Assembly: GCA_022824005.1 (NCBI GenBank)
Contig: JAJEBG010000055.1
Span: 1 to 41,719 of the forward strand
Length of the DNA: 41,719 nucleotides
Direction: 5' to 3'
Origin: Paracoccaceae bacterium
GTDB taxonomy: Bacteria; Pseudomonadota; Alphaproteobacteria; Rhodobacterales; Rhodobacteraceae
In this document: piece after piece, positions 1 through 7,788 of the stretch
Layout of the letters: every line of letters starts with the position of its first letter
How positions within the stretch are numbered: the first letter of the stretch is position 1
Notes under the pieces: model-generated
The model's input: the letters and a program-made list of their open reading frames with translations, nothing else
The model's database searches: none
Told to the model about the DNA's origin: nothing
Made by a program: the position numbers and the translations under genes

Positions 1-150
1 ATAGCGCAGACCGCGGCCCGCTAGACGGCGGAAACCGAGATAGTGGTGCTCGACCATCAGCGCGTCCCAGAGCGGACGCTCTTCAGCATTGGCTATCGGC
101 AGAGCCAACCAGAGCACCACCAAGTTGAGGCCACACACAAAGCGTCGTAT
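1..150 (-). pseudogene. DUF4338 (DruA-like) protein fragment, cut by window edge
   Basis: The minus strand reads open for 50 codons from 150 to the window edge. It contains RPLWDALMVEHHYLGFRRL followed by AGRGLRY, which resembles the start of the DUF4338 domain (a tryptophan-rich start, then HHYLG, then a G-x-x-LRY segment). DUF4338 is found in DruA of the Druantia defence system and in many stand-alone transposase-like proteins. A TGA at 153-151 lies in frame just upstream, with no plausible start between it and the motif, so the 5' part looks frameshifted or missing. The rest lies outside the window, so I cannot tell a broken gene from an unusual start. The family call is from memory of the motif. 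Confidence 0.5.
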
Positions 151-282
151 TCAGTGTTCCCTCGACCAATGCCCAATAATCGCCGCGGTGATATCAACCA
201 CATGAGCGTCAGTCTTTCCTTTTCATTCATGAGATAGCCTATCGCCAGAATAACTTTGAATTCAATGAATCGGATGGTGAAT

Positions 283-1041
283 TCAGGACCAAGCTCGCTC
301 TTTCTTTATCCGATCGTAGGCGACATTGGCTTCAGAGGTTTTCTTTGCCCCAAGATCACGAAATTCCTCGGGCAATCCCTTTGATGCTAGCCGGTCTGGG
401 TGGAAGTCCTTGATAATTTTTATATAGGCGGCCCGAATCTCTTCTTTACTGGCGTGGGAGCTCACGCCCAATATTTCATAGGGATCGCCAGCGTCTGTCT
501 TCAAGTTGCCCAAATAAGTGTGTTCAATGCGTTGACGTTGCGAGGGCGTAAAGCCAAACTCTTTGGCCACTTCATTGATGAATTTTTGTTCTCCAGTGTG
601 GAAAACTTGGTCAGCGGCGGCGATTTGCACGAGACCGGCTAATATTTGCTCGAGCATGGTCGAGTCAAAATTTACAATGGATGCGATCTGCCGCGCGTAC
701 GGCTCAAAACCATCTGCGTCGGCTTTGGCGGCATTGAAAATGGCGCGGATATCGGCCTCGGCGTTTTTCTCTATAGTCAGAACTCGTTTAAGAGTTGCGA
801 TTTCATCACGAGTGACCTGACCATCCGCTTTACTGAGTTTGGCCGCTAATGTGACAAAGGCAACAGCGAATGCGGTTTCAATATTTTGCGACTGATGGGG
901 AATGGCATAAGTAGGGTTTTCGATTTTCTTGTTTTTTTGACGTCGCTTGTCTACTCCATGCCCCAAAGCCACGCCAATAATGGCCCCGAGAGGGCCTCCC
1001 AACGCCAATCCGGCGGCTGTTCCTAGGACTTTACCAAGCAT
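283..1041 (-). CDS. TerB/DjlA-like co-chaperone with C-terminal J domain
   Basis: The protein is about 252 residues. It begins with a glycine/alanine-rich hydrophobic segment (residues 1-25, including ALGGPLGAIIGVALGHG) that suggests membrane association. A TerB-like helical domain follows (about 50-170, with acidic DGQVTRDE and ADQVF segments). A C-terminal J domain starts at DPYEILGVSSHASKEEIRAA and contains the HPD motif (FHPDR) that stimulates DnaK ATPase. This order matches DjlA-type proteins, although the membrane part is less clear than in E. coli DjlA. An upstream ATG at 1065 is in frame, but I prefer 1041 because the eight extra residues are unlike the family. The upstream end overlaps a truncated methyltransferase frame. 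The partner Hsp70 is inferred. Confidence 0.82.
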   Translation of the reverse strand: MLGKVLGTAAGLALGGPLGAIIGVALGHGVDKRRQKNKKIENPTYAIPHQSQNIETAFAVAFVTLAAKLSKADGQVTRDEIATLKRVLTIEKNAEADIRAIFNAAKADADGFEPYARQIASIVNFDSTMLEQILAGLVQIAAADQVFHTGEQKFINEVAKEFGFTPSQRQRIEHTYLGNLKTDAGDPYEILGVSSHASKEEIRAAYIKIIKDFHPDRLASKGLPEEFRDLGAKKTSEANVAYDRIKKERAWS

Positions 1042-1270
1042 GGCGAAGTGTCGTCTGTCTCCCACCTGTGACCGCGTCAGTGTATGACGATGACCTTGTA
1101 CACAAGCCCATTTCGGTTAACATAGTGATTAGATTGTTGCTGCCAGCAAAGGGTTCCAAGATATGGTTACCTGGCAACCCCACTATTCTTGCCCATTGGC
1201 TGAAAGGTCTATTTCTAAATAGATTACCGCGCGTAAAATAGAGGCCGTTAGATCTTTTGTCGTCAGTCAT
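1031..1270 (-). pseudogene. Truncated DNA methyltransferase N-terminus
   Basis: The 79-codon frame begins MTDDKRSNGLYFTRGN and contains ILEPFAGSNNLITML, which matches motif I (the SAM-binding loop, PFAGxN) of class I N6-adenine DNA methyltransferases. The similarity stops near residue 60. The remaining residues (TGGRQTTLRHAW) are read out of the 5' end of the neighbouring J-domain gene in another frame. No motif IV (D/N-PP-Y/F) is present, so this cannot be an active enzyme. It looks like the 5' stump of a restriction-modification or solitary methylase gene whose 3' part was replaced near position 1070. A small protein could still be translated, but no function is claimed. Confidence 0.6.
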
Positions 1271-1293
1271 TGATAGCCTCTTATTTTTGGGAA

Positions 1294-1629
1294 TTATATA
1301 CTTAAATAAAACAAATTCTTGTAATTTTGTTTTATTTCTAATTTGCTGTTATCGTTGAAGGTGTAGATGATCTTGTCGTCTTGTTCGTCAGTTTTGACCG
1401 CATATTCACCGATGTCAAAATCATCATTATAATCTACTATTTTTTCAACGATTTCAGCGATGGTTTTGGCAGGGTAAACTTCACTGAATTTCGTATAAAG
1501 AGTTCCCACAACAACCATGGCGTCCATACCCAACTGATTTCTAGCATCAAGGCAAAAAGCTCTCACTTGTTGTTCAGCAAGTTCACGCATACTTTCATCA
1601 ATCTCATTTCTCTCTTCGTCTGTCATCAT
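1294..1629 (-). CDS. Hypothetical acidic protein, 111 residues
   Basis: I do not recognise this protein. It is rich in Asp and Glu, starts at one of two adjacent ATG codons, and appears to fold as an N-terminal amphipathic helix region (residues 3-35, single Cys at 26) followed by a mixed region with two short Asp-rich segments (YNDDFDIGEY and TDEQDDKIIY). It has no signal peptide and no membrane segment. It lies 23 bases upstream of the methyltransferase remnant on the same strand, so it may be what is left of an accessory cassette or a small host regulator. Its coding character is plausible but unproven. Confidence 0.5.
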   Translation of the reverse strand: MMTDEERNEIDESMRELAEQQVRAFCLDARNQLGMDAMVVVGTLYTKFSEVYPAKTIAEIVEKIVDYNDDFDIGEYAVKTDEQDDKIIYTFNDNSKLEIKQNYKNLFYLSI

Positions 1630-1981
1630 TTTTTAGATCATCCTTAATTGTGCCAACACCGCCCAGCCTACGTGATTAAATTACTATTAATCTAATCCAA
1701 TCTTGATAAAGTTTTGAGTTATAAACCCCTCTGCATTTCGGTTTGTGTATTTGATTATTTGTTGGCGGTGCAAACATAAAGATGAATAGTCGGAGATTTC
1801 CAACCTCTCTTTCGTGCCTAAGAAAATCTTATCCGCGCAAAGAGATGTGAACCTGAGACCGCCTGCGATAGGCATATATGGCTCGCCATTTCATCAGCAA
1901 TGGTTCATCCCGTTACCAATATTTCTTTATTTTTGATGCCGTATCTGTTAATAGTGATCCGAAGATTGAGGGGAGAATAAA
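1630..1981. other. Intergenic region before the ABC importer
   Basis: About 350 bases without a convincing gene. A 62-codon frame on the minus strand (1687-1875) has no recognisable features, and I leave it out. The last 80 bases are A/T-rich and presumably hold the promoter of the importer operon. A good ribosome-binding site (GAGGGGAG) ends about six bases before the ATG at 1982. I could not fix a -35/-10 pair with confidence. Confidence 0.5.
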
Positions 1982-3172
1982 ATGAAAAAATTTGCAGTGA
2001 TCTTATTCGCCTTCGTGGTGATGAGTGTCTCAACGGTAAATAGCCAAGAGACTATAAAATTGGGTGTTATCTACGGTTTCACCGGCCCCATTGAATCGTT
2101 GACACCCGCGATGGCTTGGGGCGCAGAGTTGGCGGTCTCTGAAGTCTCAGATTCTGGCGCGTTACTCAACGGTGCCAGCGTCGAGGTTGTTCGAGCCGAC
2201 TCAACCTGCACCGATTCGGCGGTCGCAACGGCCGCGGCCGAGCGTTTGGTCACAGCCGACAAAGTGAATGCCATCGTCGGCGGCGACTGCTCGGGTGTGA
2301 CCGGTGCCATTTTACAAAATGTGGCCCGTCCCAACGGTATAGTGATGATCTCGCCATCCGCGACATCGCCTGGCCTTTCGGTGGCCGAGGACGATGGATT
2401 GTTTTTCCGAACCGCCCCGAGTGATGCGCGGCAGGCGCAAGTGATGACTGACATCTTGCTTGAGAGGGGGTATCCGTCAGTGGCGGTGACTTATACCAAC
2501 AATGATTATGGCAAAGCTCTATCAGACAGTTTCAGCACGGTTTACCAAGCGGCTGGAGGAAAAGTGACGATCAATACCTCACATGAAGATGGTAAAGGTG
2601 ATTACTCGGCCGAAGTCGGGGCCTTGGCGGCGGCGGGCGGGGACGCGTTGGTGGTGATTGGGTATCTCGACCAAGGGGGACGTGGTATCATTCAAGCCTC
2701 CGTCGATACCGGGGCTTTTGAAACCTATATCTTGCCTGACGGAATGATTGGCGAGAGTCTCATTGAAAATATTGGCGATCCACTGAATGGGTCATTTGGT
2801 CAGGCTCCCGGCAGTGACACGCAAGGAGTGGCCTACTTGATCGAGGAGGGTGCAGCGGACTCAATCGATGCAAAAGCGGTCTTTGTGGGTGAAAGCTATG
2901 ATGCCGCGGCGTTGATTCTGTTGGCGATGCAGGCGGCAAACTCATCCAAAAGTATCGATATCAAAGATCATATTTTTGCTGTTGCCAACGCCCCCGGTGA
3001 AAAGATTTTGCCCGGTGAGCTCGGTCAAGCTTTGACGATTCTCGCCAACGGCGGCGAGATCGATTATGTCGGGGCTTCTGACGTGGAGTTGATTGGTCCC
3101 GGCGAAGCTTCAGGTCGCTATAGGGAAATTGAAATTATTGACGGCGAGATAGAAACAGTCCGTTTCCGTTGA
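1982..3172 (+). CDS. ABC importer periplasmic binding protein, LivK/Peripla_BP_6 family
   Basis: This 396-residue secreted protein has a clear signal peptide (residues 1-22, MKKFAVILFAFVV then a small-residue cleavage region). The mature part starts with TIKLGVIYGFTGP, the usual opening of the branched-chain amino acid/amide/urea binding family. The two-lobed fold is suggested by NAIVGGDCSGVTGA, MISPSATSP, FFRTAPSD and TYTNNDYGKAL. It would capture a small substrate in the periplasm and deliver it to the LivHM-type permease encoded downstream. Substrate cannot be read from sequence; amino acids, amides and short carboxylates are all handled by this family. It is the first gene of a five-gene cluster and is followed by a terminator-like hairpin that may keep it the most highly expressed member. 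Confidence 0.9.
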   Translation: MKKFAVILFAFVVMSVSTVNSQETIKLGVIYGFTGPIESLTPAMAWGAELAVSEVSDSGALLNGASVEVVRADSTCTDSAVATAAAERLVTADKVNAIVGGDCSGVTGAILQNVARPNGIVMISPSATSPGLSVAEDDGLFFRTAPSDARQAQVMTDILLERGYPSVAVTYTNNDYGKALSDSFSTVYQAAGGKVTINTSHEDGKGDYSAEVGALAAAGGDALVVIGYLDQGGRGIIQASVDTGAFETYILPDGMIGESLIENIGDPLNGSFGQAPGSDTQGVAYLIEEGAADSIDAKAVFVGESYDAAALILLAMQAANSSKSIDIKDHIFAVANAPGEKILPGELGQALTILANGGEIDYVGASDVELIGPGEASGRYREIEIIDGEIETVRFR

Positions 3173-3187
3173 TTATGTTCTCGTTAT

Positions 3188-3220
3188 GGGTGGACGACCT
3201 TGCTCGTCCACCCTATTTTT
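3188..3220 (+). terminator. Strong hairpin with U-tract between binding-protein and ATPase genes
   Basis: A perfect 10-bp stem (GGGTGGACGA at 3188-3197 with TCGTCCACCC at 3204-3213), a 6-base loop and the tail TATTTTT form a textbook rho-independent terminator 15 bases after the binding-protein stop. The importer ATPase and permease genes follow on the same strand with no other clear promoter, so partial termination is the likely role: more binding protein than membrane complex. Confidence 0.85.
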
Positions 3221-3236
3221 GACGGTCAACTGGTCG

Positions 3237-4007
3237 TTGTTGCAGGTCTGTCAACTTCGAAAACAATTTGGAGGGTTCATCGCTCTCAACAATGTTTCTC
3301 TGCAAATTGATAAGGGTTCCATCACTGGATTGATGGGACCTAACGGGGCCGGAAAATCGACACTATTTGATGTGATATCAGGCCTCTTGCCTCCGACATC
3401 GGGACATATCTATTGGGATGGTCATGAAATTACTGGCAAGCCGCCCCACATATTGTTTTCCCTCGGTGTGTTGCGAACATTTCAAATTCCCCAAGAATTT
3501 GACTCGCTCACCGTACGCGACAATTTAATGATGGTTCCCGCCGGTCAATTCGGTGAGATTTTATGGAACAGTTGGTTTCATCGCGACAAAATTGACAAAC
3601 AAGAGGCCGAATTGGCTCATCGAGCCAAAGAGGTTATGCAATTTCTTACATTGACCCCTCTTGCGAATGAACCGGCGGGCAATCTCTCCGGCGGCCAAAA
3701 GAAACTTCTTGAACTCGGACGCACAATGATGGTCGATGCTTCAATCGTGCTATTTGATGAGGTAGGGGCCGGCGTCAATCGAACTCTGCTCGGGGTCATT
3801 GGTGATGCGATTGTCCGACTCAATCGGGAATGGCATTATACATTCTGTATGATTGAACATGACTTTTCGTTCGTATCGAAGTTATGTGATCCCATTATCG
3901 TCCTCTCCGAGGGGCAAGTCTTGGCCGAAGGTTCCAGCGATATGATCGGTCAAAATGAACAAGTCGTTGAGGCTTATCTTGGACTGAATCAGAGCCCACA
4001 TCTCTGA
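3237..4007 (+). CDS. livG: ABC importer ATP-binding protein, LivG type
   Basis: A cytoplasmic ATPase of the branched-chain amino acid importer class. It has Walker A (GPNGAGKST), a signature motif (LSGGQKKLLELG), Walker B ending in VLFDEVGAG (the usual DEP is DEV here) and a switch His in MIEHD. The ATG at 3186 lies inside the terminator hairpin and adds 17 residues unlike the family (MGGRPCSSTL...). The family normally begins directly with a segment like LLQVCQLRKQFGG, so I place the start at TTG 3237, with TTG 3240 as an alternative; neither has a strong ribosome-binding site. It pairs with the LivF-type ATPase immediately downstream. Confidence 0.85.
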   Translation: MLQVCQLRKQFGGFIALNNVSLQIDKGSITGLMGPNGAGKSTLFDVISGLLPPTSGHIYWDGHEITGKPPHILFSLGVLRTFQIPQEFDSLTVRDNLMMVPAGQFGEILWNSWFHRDKIDKQEAELAHRAKEVMQFLTLTPLANEPAGNLSGGQKKLLELGRTMMVDASIVLFDEVGAGVNRTLLGVIGDAIVRLNREWHYTFCMIEHDFSFVSKLCDPIIVLSEGQVLAEGSSDMIGQNEQVVEAYLGLNQSPHL

Positions 4008-4067
4008 GAATACGCTGATGGCACATATCTGAAACGGGTAGACGTTTCCGCCGAATTGAGGGATTGG

Positions 4068-4772
4068 ATGAATTTATTGACGGCGACAAATCTCTCTGGG
4101 GGATATGGGGAGGTCGATATACTTCATAACCTCTCCTTGACCGTTGAAAGAGGAAAAATCGCGGTCATTGTCGGACCCAATGGAGCCGGAAAGTCAACCG
4201 TCATGAGAGCGCTTTTGGGTTTAATCGAACTTCGGTCGGGCCAGATCATATTTGAAGGTCAAGATATCACGCAAAAATTTCCTCAAGAAAGAGTGATCCT
4301 CGGTATCTCAATGGTGCCACAAACGCGAAATATTTTTGTGACTTTGACGGTTGAAGAGAATTTGGAAATCGGTGCTTATCTGCACGATGAACCTATATCC
4401 GTCGCCATGGAGGAGGTTTTTTCCCTGTTTCCGATTTTGGCCAAGAGGCGGAATCAAATGGCCGGTCAACTCTCGGGAGGACAACGACAACAGTTAGCGC
4501 TCGCGCGAGCCTTGATGATGTCACCCAAATTGTTGTTACTCGATGAACCCACCGCTGGTTTGTCGCCCGTTGTCATTGATGAAGTCATGGAAAGAATTAA
4601 ACAAATTGTGGCCGCCGGTGTAGCTGTTGTGATGGTTGAACAAAACGCCCATAAGGCATTGGAAATCGCCGATATTGGTTATGTCCTCGTCCAAGGGCGA
4701 AATCGATTCACCGGAACCGGGTCTGAATTGCTATCGGATCCGGATGTCCGTGTCTCATTCCTCGGAGGTTGA
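4068..4772 (+). CDS. livF: ABC importer ATP-binding protein, LivF type
   Basis: The second ATPase of the importer, about 234 residues from the chosen ATG. It carries Walker A (GPNGAGKST), the Q-loop region (MVPQTRNIF), the signature LSGGQRQQLALARAL, Walker B (LLLLDEPTAGLSP) and the switch-His region (VMVEQN). The LivF-type features are the short C-terminus and NIFVTLTVEENL. An in-frame ATG exists at 4056, but the one at 4068 is preceded by GAGGGA at a normal distance, so I prefer it. The stop is five bases from the permease start, indicating translation from one transcript. Confidence 0.9.
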   Translation: MNLLTATNLSGGYGEVDILHNLSLTVERGKIAVIVGPNGAGKSTVMRALLGLIELRSGQIIFEGQDITQKFPQERVILGISMVPQTRNIFVTLTVEENLEIGAYLHDEPISVAMEEVFSLFPILAKRRNQMAGQLSGGQRQQLALARALMMSPKLLLLDEPTAGLSPVVIDEVMERIKQIVAAGVAVVMVEQNAHKALEIADIGYVLVQGRNRFTGTGSELLSDPDVRVSFLGG

Positions 4773-4776
4773 AGGG

Positions 4777-5784
4777 ATGCTAGACGCCGCCATTGTCTTG
4801 GCCAACTTTGTGGTGATTCCGGCGCTCTCATATGGCAGTCTGCTAGCTTTGGGGGCTCTCGGCGTCACACTCGTCTATGCTGTCCTCCGATTTGCCAATT
4901 TCGCTCATGGCGACACCATGTCGGTGGCGACAATGATGGCTATTTATTGCACTTGGTGGTTGCAATCCTTGGGCATTGACTTTATCCGCCCCCTACCCAC
5001 CGCCCTCCTCGCCATTCCCTTTGCCGCGTTAGGAACGGTTGGACTCCTTCTGGTCATTGATCGTCTTGTTTACCGTCATTACCGGCAGGCGAAGGCTCCT
5101 CCTATTACGTTGGTGATTGTATCGGTTGGCGTGATGCTTATCCTGCACGGTTTGAGCCGTATGATCATCGGTGTCGATGAACAGCGTTTTTTTGATGGCG
5201 GCCGATTCATTGTCTCGGCGGGCGAATTCAAGGAATGGAGCGGGTTGAAGGAAGGTTTGGCGATCAAATCGACACAAGTGATTGCTATCGTCTCAGCAGT
5301 GACATTGATGGCTTATCTTTTTTATTTCCTGCAACGAACGCGGACTGGCAAAGCCATGCGTGCTTTTGCCGATAATGAGGAACTTGCCCTGTTGTCGGGT
5401 ATTCGCCCACAGAAAATTGTCACCTCTTGCTGGATTCTTGTGGCCGTTTTGGCCGCCGTCTCGGGGACAGTTTACGGACTCGATAAAGTATACAAACCTT
5501 TCACCTATTTCCAATTGCTGTTGCCAATTTTTGCCGCCGCCGTCGTCGGTGGAATGGGCAGTCCTGTGGGCGCTATTCTCGGTGGATACTTGATTGCCTT
5601 CTCGGAGATTGGATTGACCTATGCGTTCAAACGAGTGGCCGGCCATTTGTTGCCGCCCTCTTGGGTACCCGACGGACTCCTTCAACTGATCTCAACCGAT
5701 TATAAATTTGCCGTGTCCTTTACCATTCTGGTGGCGGTTCTTCTGCTGCGACCCACCGGACTATTTCGAGGTCAAGCCTCATGA
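4777..5784 (+). CDS. livH: ABC importer permease, LivH type
   Basis: An inner-membrane permease of about 335 residues with eight or so hydrophobic segments. The LivH signature is visible near the N-terminus (YGSLLALGALGVTLVYAVLR then FANFAHGD) and in the conserved loop MRAFADNEELALLSGI, which contacts the ATPase, followed by AAVVGGMGSPVGAILGGYLI. The open frame extends upstream to 4636 across the ATPase gene. I place the start at ATG 4777, just after GGAGG (4763-4767), with ATG 4744 as an alternative. It overlaps the next gene by four bases (ATGA), typical of coupled translation. Confidence 0.9.
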   Translation: MLDAAIVLANFVVIPALSYGSLLALGALGVTLVYAVLRFANFAHGDTMSVATMMAIYCTWWLQSLGIDFIRPLPTALLAIPFAALGTVGLLLVIDRLVYRHYRQAKAPPITLVIVSVGVMLILHGLSRMIIGVDEQRFFDGGRFIVSAGEFKEWSGLKEGLAIKSTQVIAIVSAVTLMAYLFYFLQRTRTGKAMRAFADNEELALLSGIRPQKIVTSCWILVAVLAAVSGTVYGLDKVYKPFTYFQLLLPIFAAAVVGGMGSPVGAILGGYLIAFSEIGLTYAFKRVAGHLLPPSWVPDGLLQLISTDYKFAVSFTILVAVLLLRPTGLFRGQAS

Positions 5785-7079
5785 GCGGACGTGATCGCGT
5801 GTATTTTGTCCTCTGCCTGTTGCTCATTATCGGTGTGGGTATCTTTCAAAGTTGGAATGTGGCTCTCACGATGATTAATTTTGCCCTCATTTCGGCAATT
5901 CTTTCCCTCGGTTTGAATATCCAATGGGGATTTGGCGGACTCTTCAATGTGGGGATTATGGGATTCGTCGCCCTTGGGGGATTGGCGGTGGTGGTGGTAT
6001 CGGCACCTCCCGTTGAGGAGGCTTGGAGAGCTGGCGGATGGCGCGTTCTCTCGGCCCTTTTTGTCGCCGTGCTAGCGATCGGCGGCTCCCTTTTCGTGTG
6101 GAAACGCTGGCGACCCAAAAAATATGGCGCGGTCTCTCTCGTGGTCTTTCTCACCATGGCCTTTGTGCTCTATCGATTTCTCTTTGATCCCGCTGTCCTC
6201 GCCATTGAAAAAGTCAACCCGGCGCTGAGCGGATTTTTAGGTGGATTTAATCTTCCCGTGCTTCTCGCCTGGCCTGTCGGTGGTCTACTGGCCGCCGCGG
6301 CCGCCATGATGATTGGCCATATAGCACTTGGACTTCGCTCCGACTATTTGGCCATCGCAACATTGGCCATCGCCGAAGTGTTGGTGGCCATTCTCAAACA
6401 TGAAGAATGGCTGACGCGGGGGGTCAAAAATGTCACCGGCCTGCCCCGTCCGGTTCCCTATGAAGTGGATTTACAACAATCAATTTGGTTTCAGGAATGG
6501 GCATCTCAATTAGGAATTGATGGAATCGAAGCCTCATCTTTGACGGTAAAACTTTGCTATATGGTTCTTCTCATCATCGTGCTGGCCCTGATCTTTACCC
6601 TCTGCCAGCGTGCTTTGAATTCACCGTGGGGACGAATGATGCGGGCTATTCGTGATAATGAACGGGCCGCTTCAGTGATGGGCAAGGATGTTAAGCGACG
6701 CCATTTGCAAATCTTTGTTCTCGGCTCCGCGGTCTTTGGGATCGCCGGTGCCATGATGACCACGCTGGATGGACAGTTTATACCCAGCTCATACCAACCA
6801 CTTCGATTTACATTCTTGATTTGGATTATGGTCATCGTCGGCGGCTCGGGAAACAACTGGGGCGCAGTCTTGGGAGGTTTGTTGATTTGGTTTTTATGGA
6901 TTCAAGTCGAGCCTATCGGTCTAGCCACTATTGACTTCCTCACCAAGCCGTTGCATCCAACATCTCCGTTGCGAGTTCATCTCATCGACTCAGCGGCCCA
7001 TATGCGTTACGTCATGATGGGATTGTTTTTACTCCTTGTTCTCCGATTTCGCCCGCAAGGCCTCATCCCCGAACGTTAA
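5781..7079 (+). CDS. livM: ABC importer permease, LivM type
   Basis: The partner permease of the LivH-type protein, 432 residues with about ten hydrophobic segments. Family landmarks are ALISAILSLGLNIQWGFGGL, FNVGIMGFVALGG, LRSDYLAIATLAIAE, the ATPase-coupling loop MRAIRDNERAASVMGKDV and IVGGSGNNWGAVLGG. Compared with a typical LivM it has additional sequence around residues 75-145 (two extra hydrophobic stretches and the basic WKRWRPKKY) and a long loop around 215-245. Its start overlaps the previous stop by four bases. It completes a full binding protein-ATPase-ATPase-permease-permease set. Confidence 0.9.
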   Translation: MSGRDRVYFVLCLLLIIGVGIFQSWNVALTMINFALISAILSLGLNIQWGFGGLFNVGIMGFVALGGLAVVVVSAPPVEEAWRAGGWRVLSALFVAVLAIGGSLFVWKRWRPKKYGAVSLVVFLTMAFVLYRFLFDPAVLAIEKVNPALSGFLGGFNLPVLLAWPVGGLLAAAAAMMIGHIALGLRSDYLAIATLAIAEVLVAILKHEEWLTRGVKNVTGLPRPVPYEVDLQQSIWFQEWASQLGIDGIEASSLTVKLCYMVLLIIVLALIFTLCQRALNSPWGRMMRAIRDNERAASVMGKDVKRRHLQIFVLGSAVFGIAGAMMTTLDGQFIPSSYQPLRFTFLIWIMVIVGGSGNNWGAVLGGLLIWFLWIQVEPIGLATIDFLTKPLHPTSPLRVHLIDSAAHMRYVMMGLFLLLVLRFRPQGLIPER

Positions 7080-7109
7080 TCCTCTCACGCCCCAAGATTT
7101 AAAAAACTT

Positions 7110-7718
7110 ATGCCGCCCAAATCGAATCATCGGATCGCTGCCCTTGTTTTGGCGGCTGGACGTTCACGAAGGATGCGGGGCGAAGATAAACTCCTTCGTC
7201 AAATCGATGGGATAACGCTGCTGCGCCATGTTGCAATTATGAGTTTGCGTTCAAACTGTTGCGAGGTGAATGTCGTGATTCAAGCTAAACATGACCGCCG
7301 ATATCGCAGCATTGCCGACTTGCCCGTTCAGATCACCTTTCTTGGACATCGAGGCACGGGCATGTCGACCTCATTGAGACACGGAATTCTGGCTTTTAAT
7401 GAACCGCCCGATGCAGTGATGATTATCTTGGCCGATATGCCAGAAGTTCAAACCTCTGATCTCAACGCGCTGATTGATGCTTATGAGCCAGGCCGCATCG
7501 TAGCCGCGAGTGCTAAAGGACAGCGCGGTCATCCGCTTTGCCTCCCACAATTCTTATTTGGTGAGTTGGCTCACCTCAAAGGGGATGACGGGGCGCGATC
7601 ATTGATTAAGAAGAATGCCGCTATCGTGAAACTGATTGATAGAGAAGGACACCGGGCGTGCGTAGATTTGAACACTCCCGAGGACTGGAGTGATTGGTTG
7701 GCTCAAAGAGTTCGTTAA
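7110..7718 (+). CDS. MocA/MobA-like nucleotidyltransferase
   Basis: A 202-residue cytoplasmic enzyme of the NTP_transferase_3 family. The N-terminus shows the nucleotide-binding signature LVLAAGRSRRMRGEDKLL, then GTGMSTSLRHGI and the metal-binding MIILADMP. C-terminal GQRGHPLCLP is typical of the MocA branch (molybdenum cofactor cytidylyltransferase), which matures Moco for xanthine-dehydrogenase-type enzymes. Related nucleotidyltransferases use other substrates, so the substrate is inferred. It follows the importer by 30 bases with no good ribosome-binding site, and molybdate-import genes lie 0.4 kb further on the other strand, which supports a molybdenum link only by proximity. Confidence 0.78.
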   Translation: MPPKSNHRIAALVLAAGRSRRMRGEDKLLRQIDGITLLRHVAIMSLRSNCCEVNVVIQAKHDRRYRSIADLPVQITFLGHRGTGMSTSLRHGILAFNEPPDAVMIILADMPEVQTSDLNALIDAYEPGRIVAASAKGQRGHPLCLPQFLFGELAHLKGDDGARSLIKKNAAIVKLIDREGHRACVDLNTPEDWSDWLAQRVR

Positions 7719-7736
7719 ACTCTTTCGATACGGCAA

Positions 7737-7761
7737 GGGGAGATGATCGCAGCGTCTCCCC
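7737..7761. terminator. Possible terminator hairpin (either strand)
   Basis: Inverted repeat GGGGAGA (7737-7743) and TCTCCCC (7755-7761), an 11-base loop, lying between the end of the nucleotidyltransferase gene and the 3' end of the oppositely oriented tRNA-Leu(UAA). No clear U-tract follows on either strand, so termination is only a suggestion from position. Confidence 0.4.
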
Positions 7762-7788
7762 TCCCCGCTATATTGGGTGGCTAAAAAT

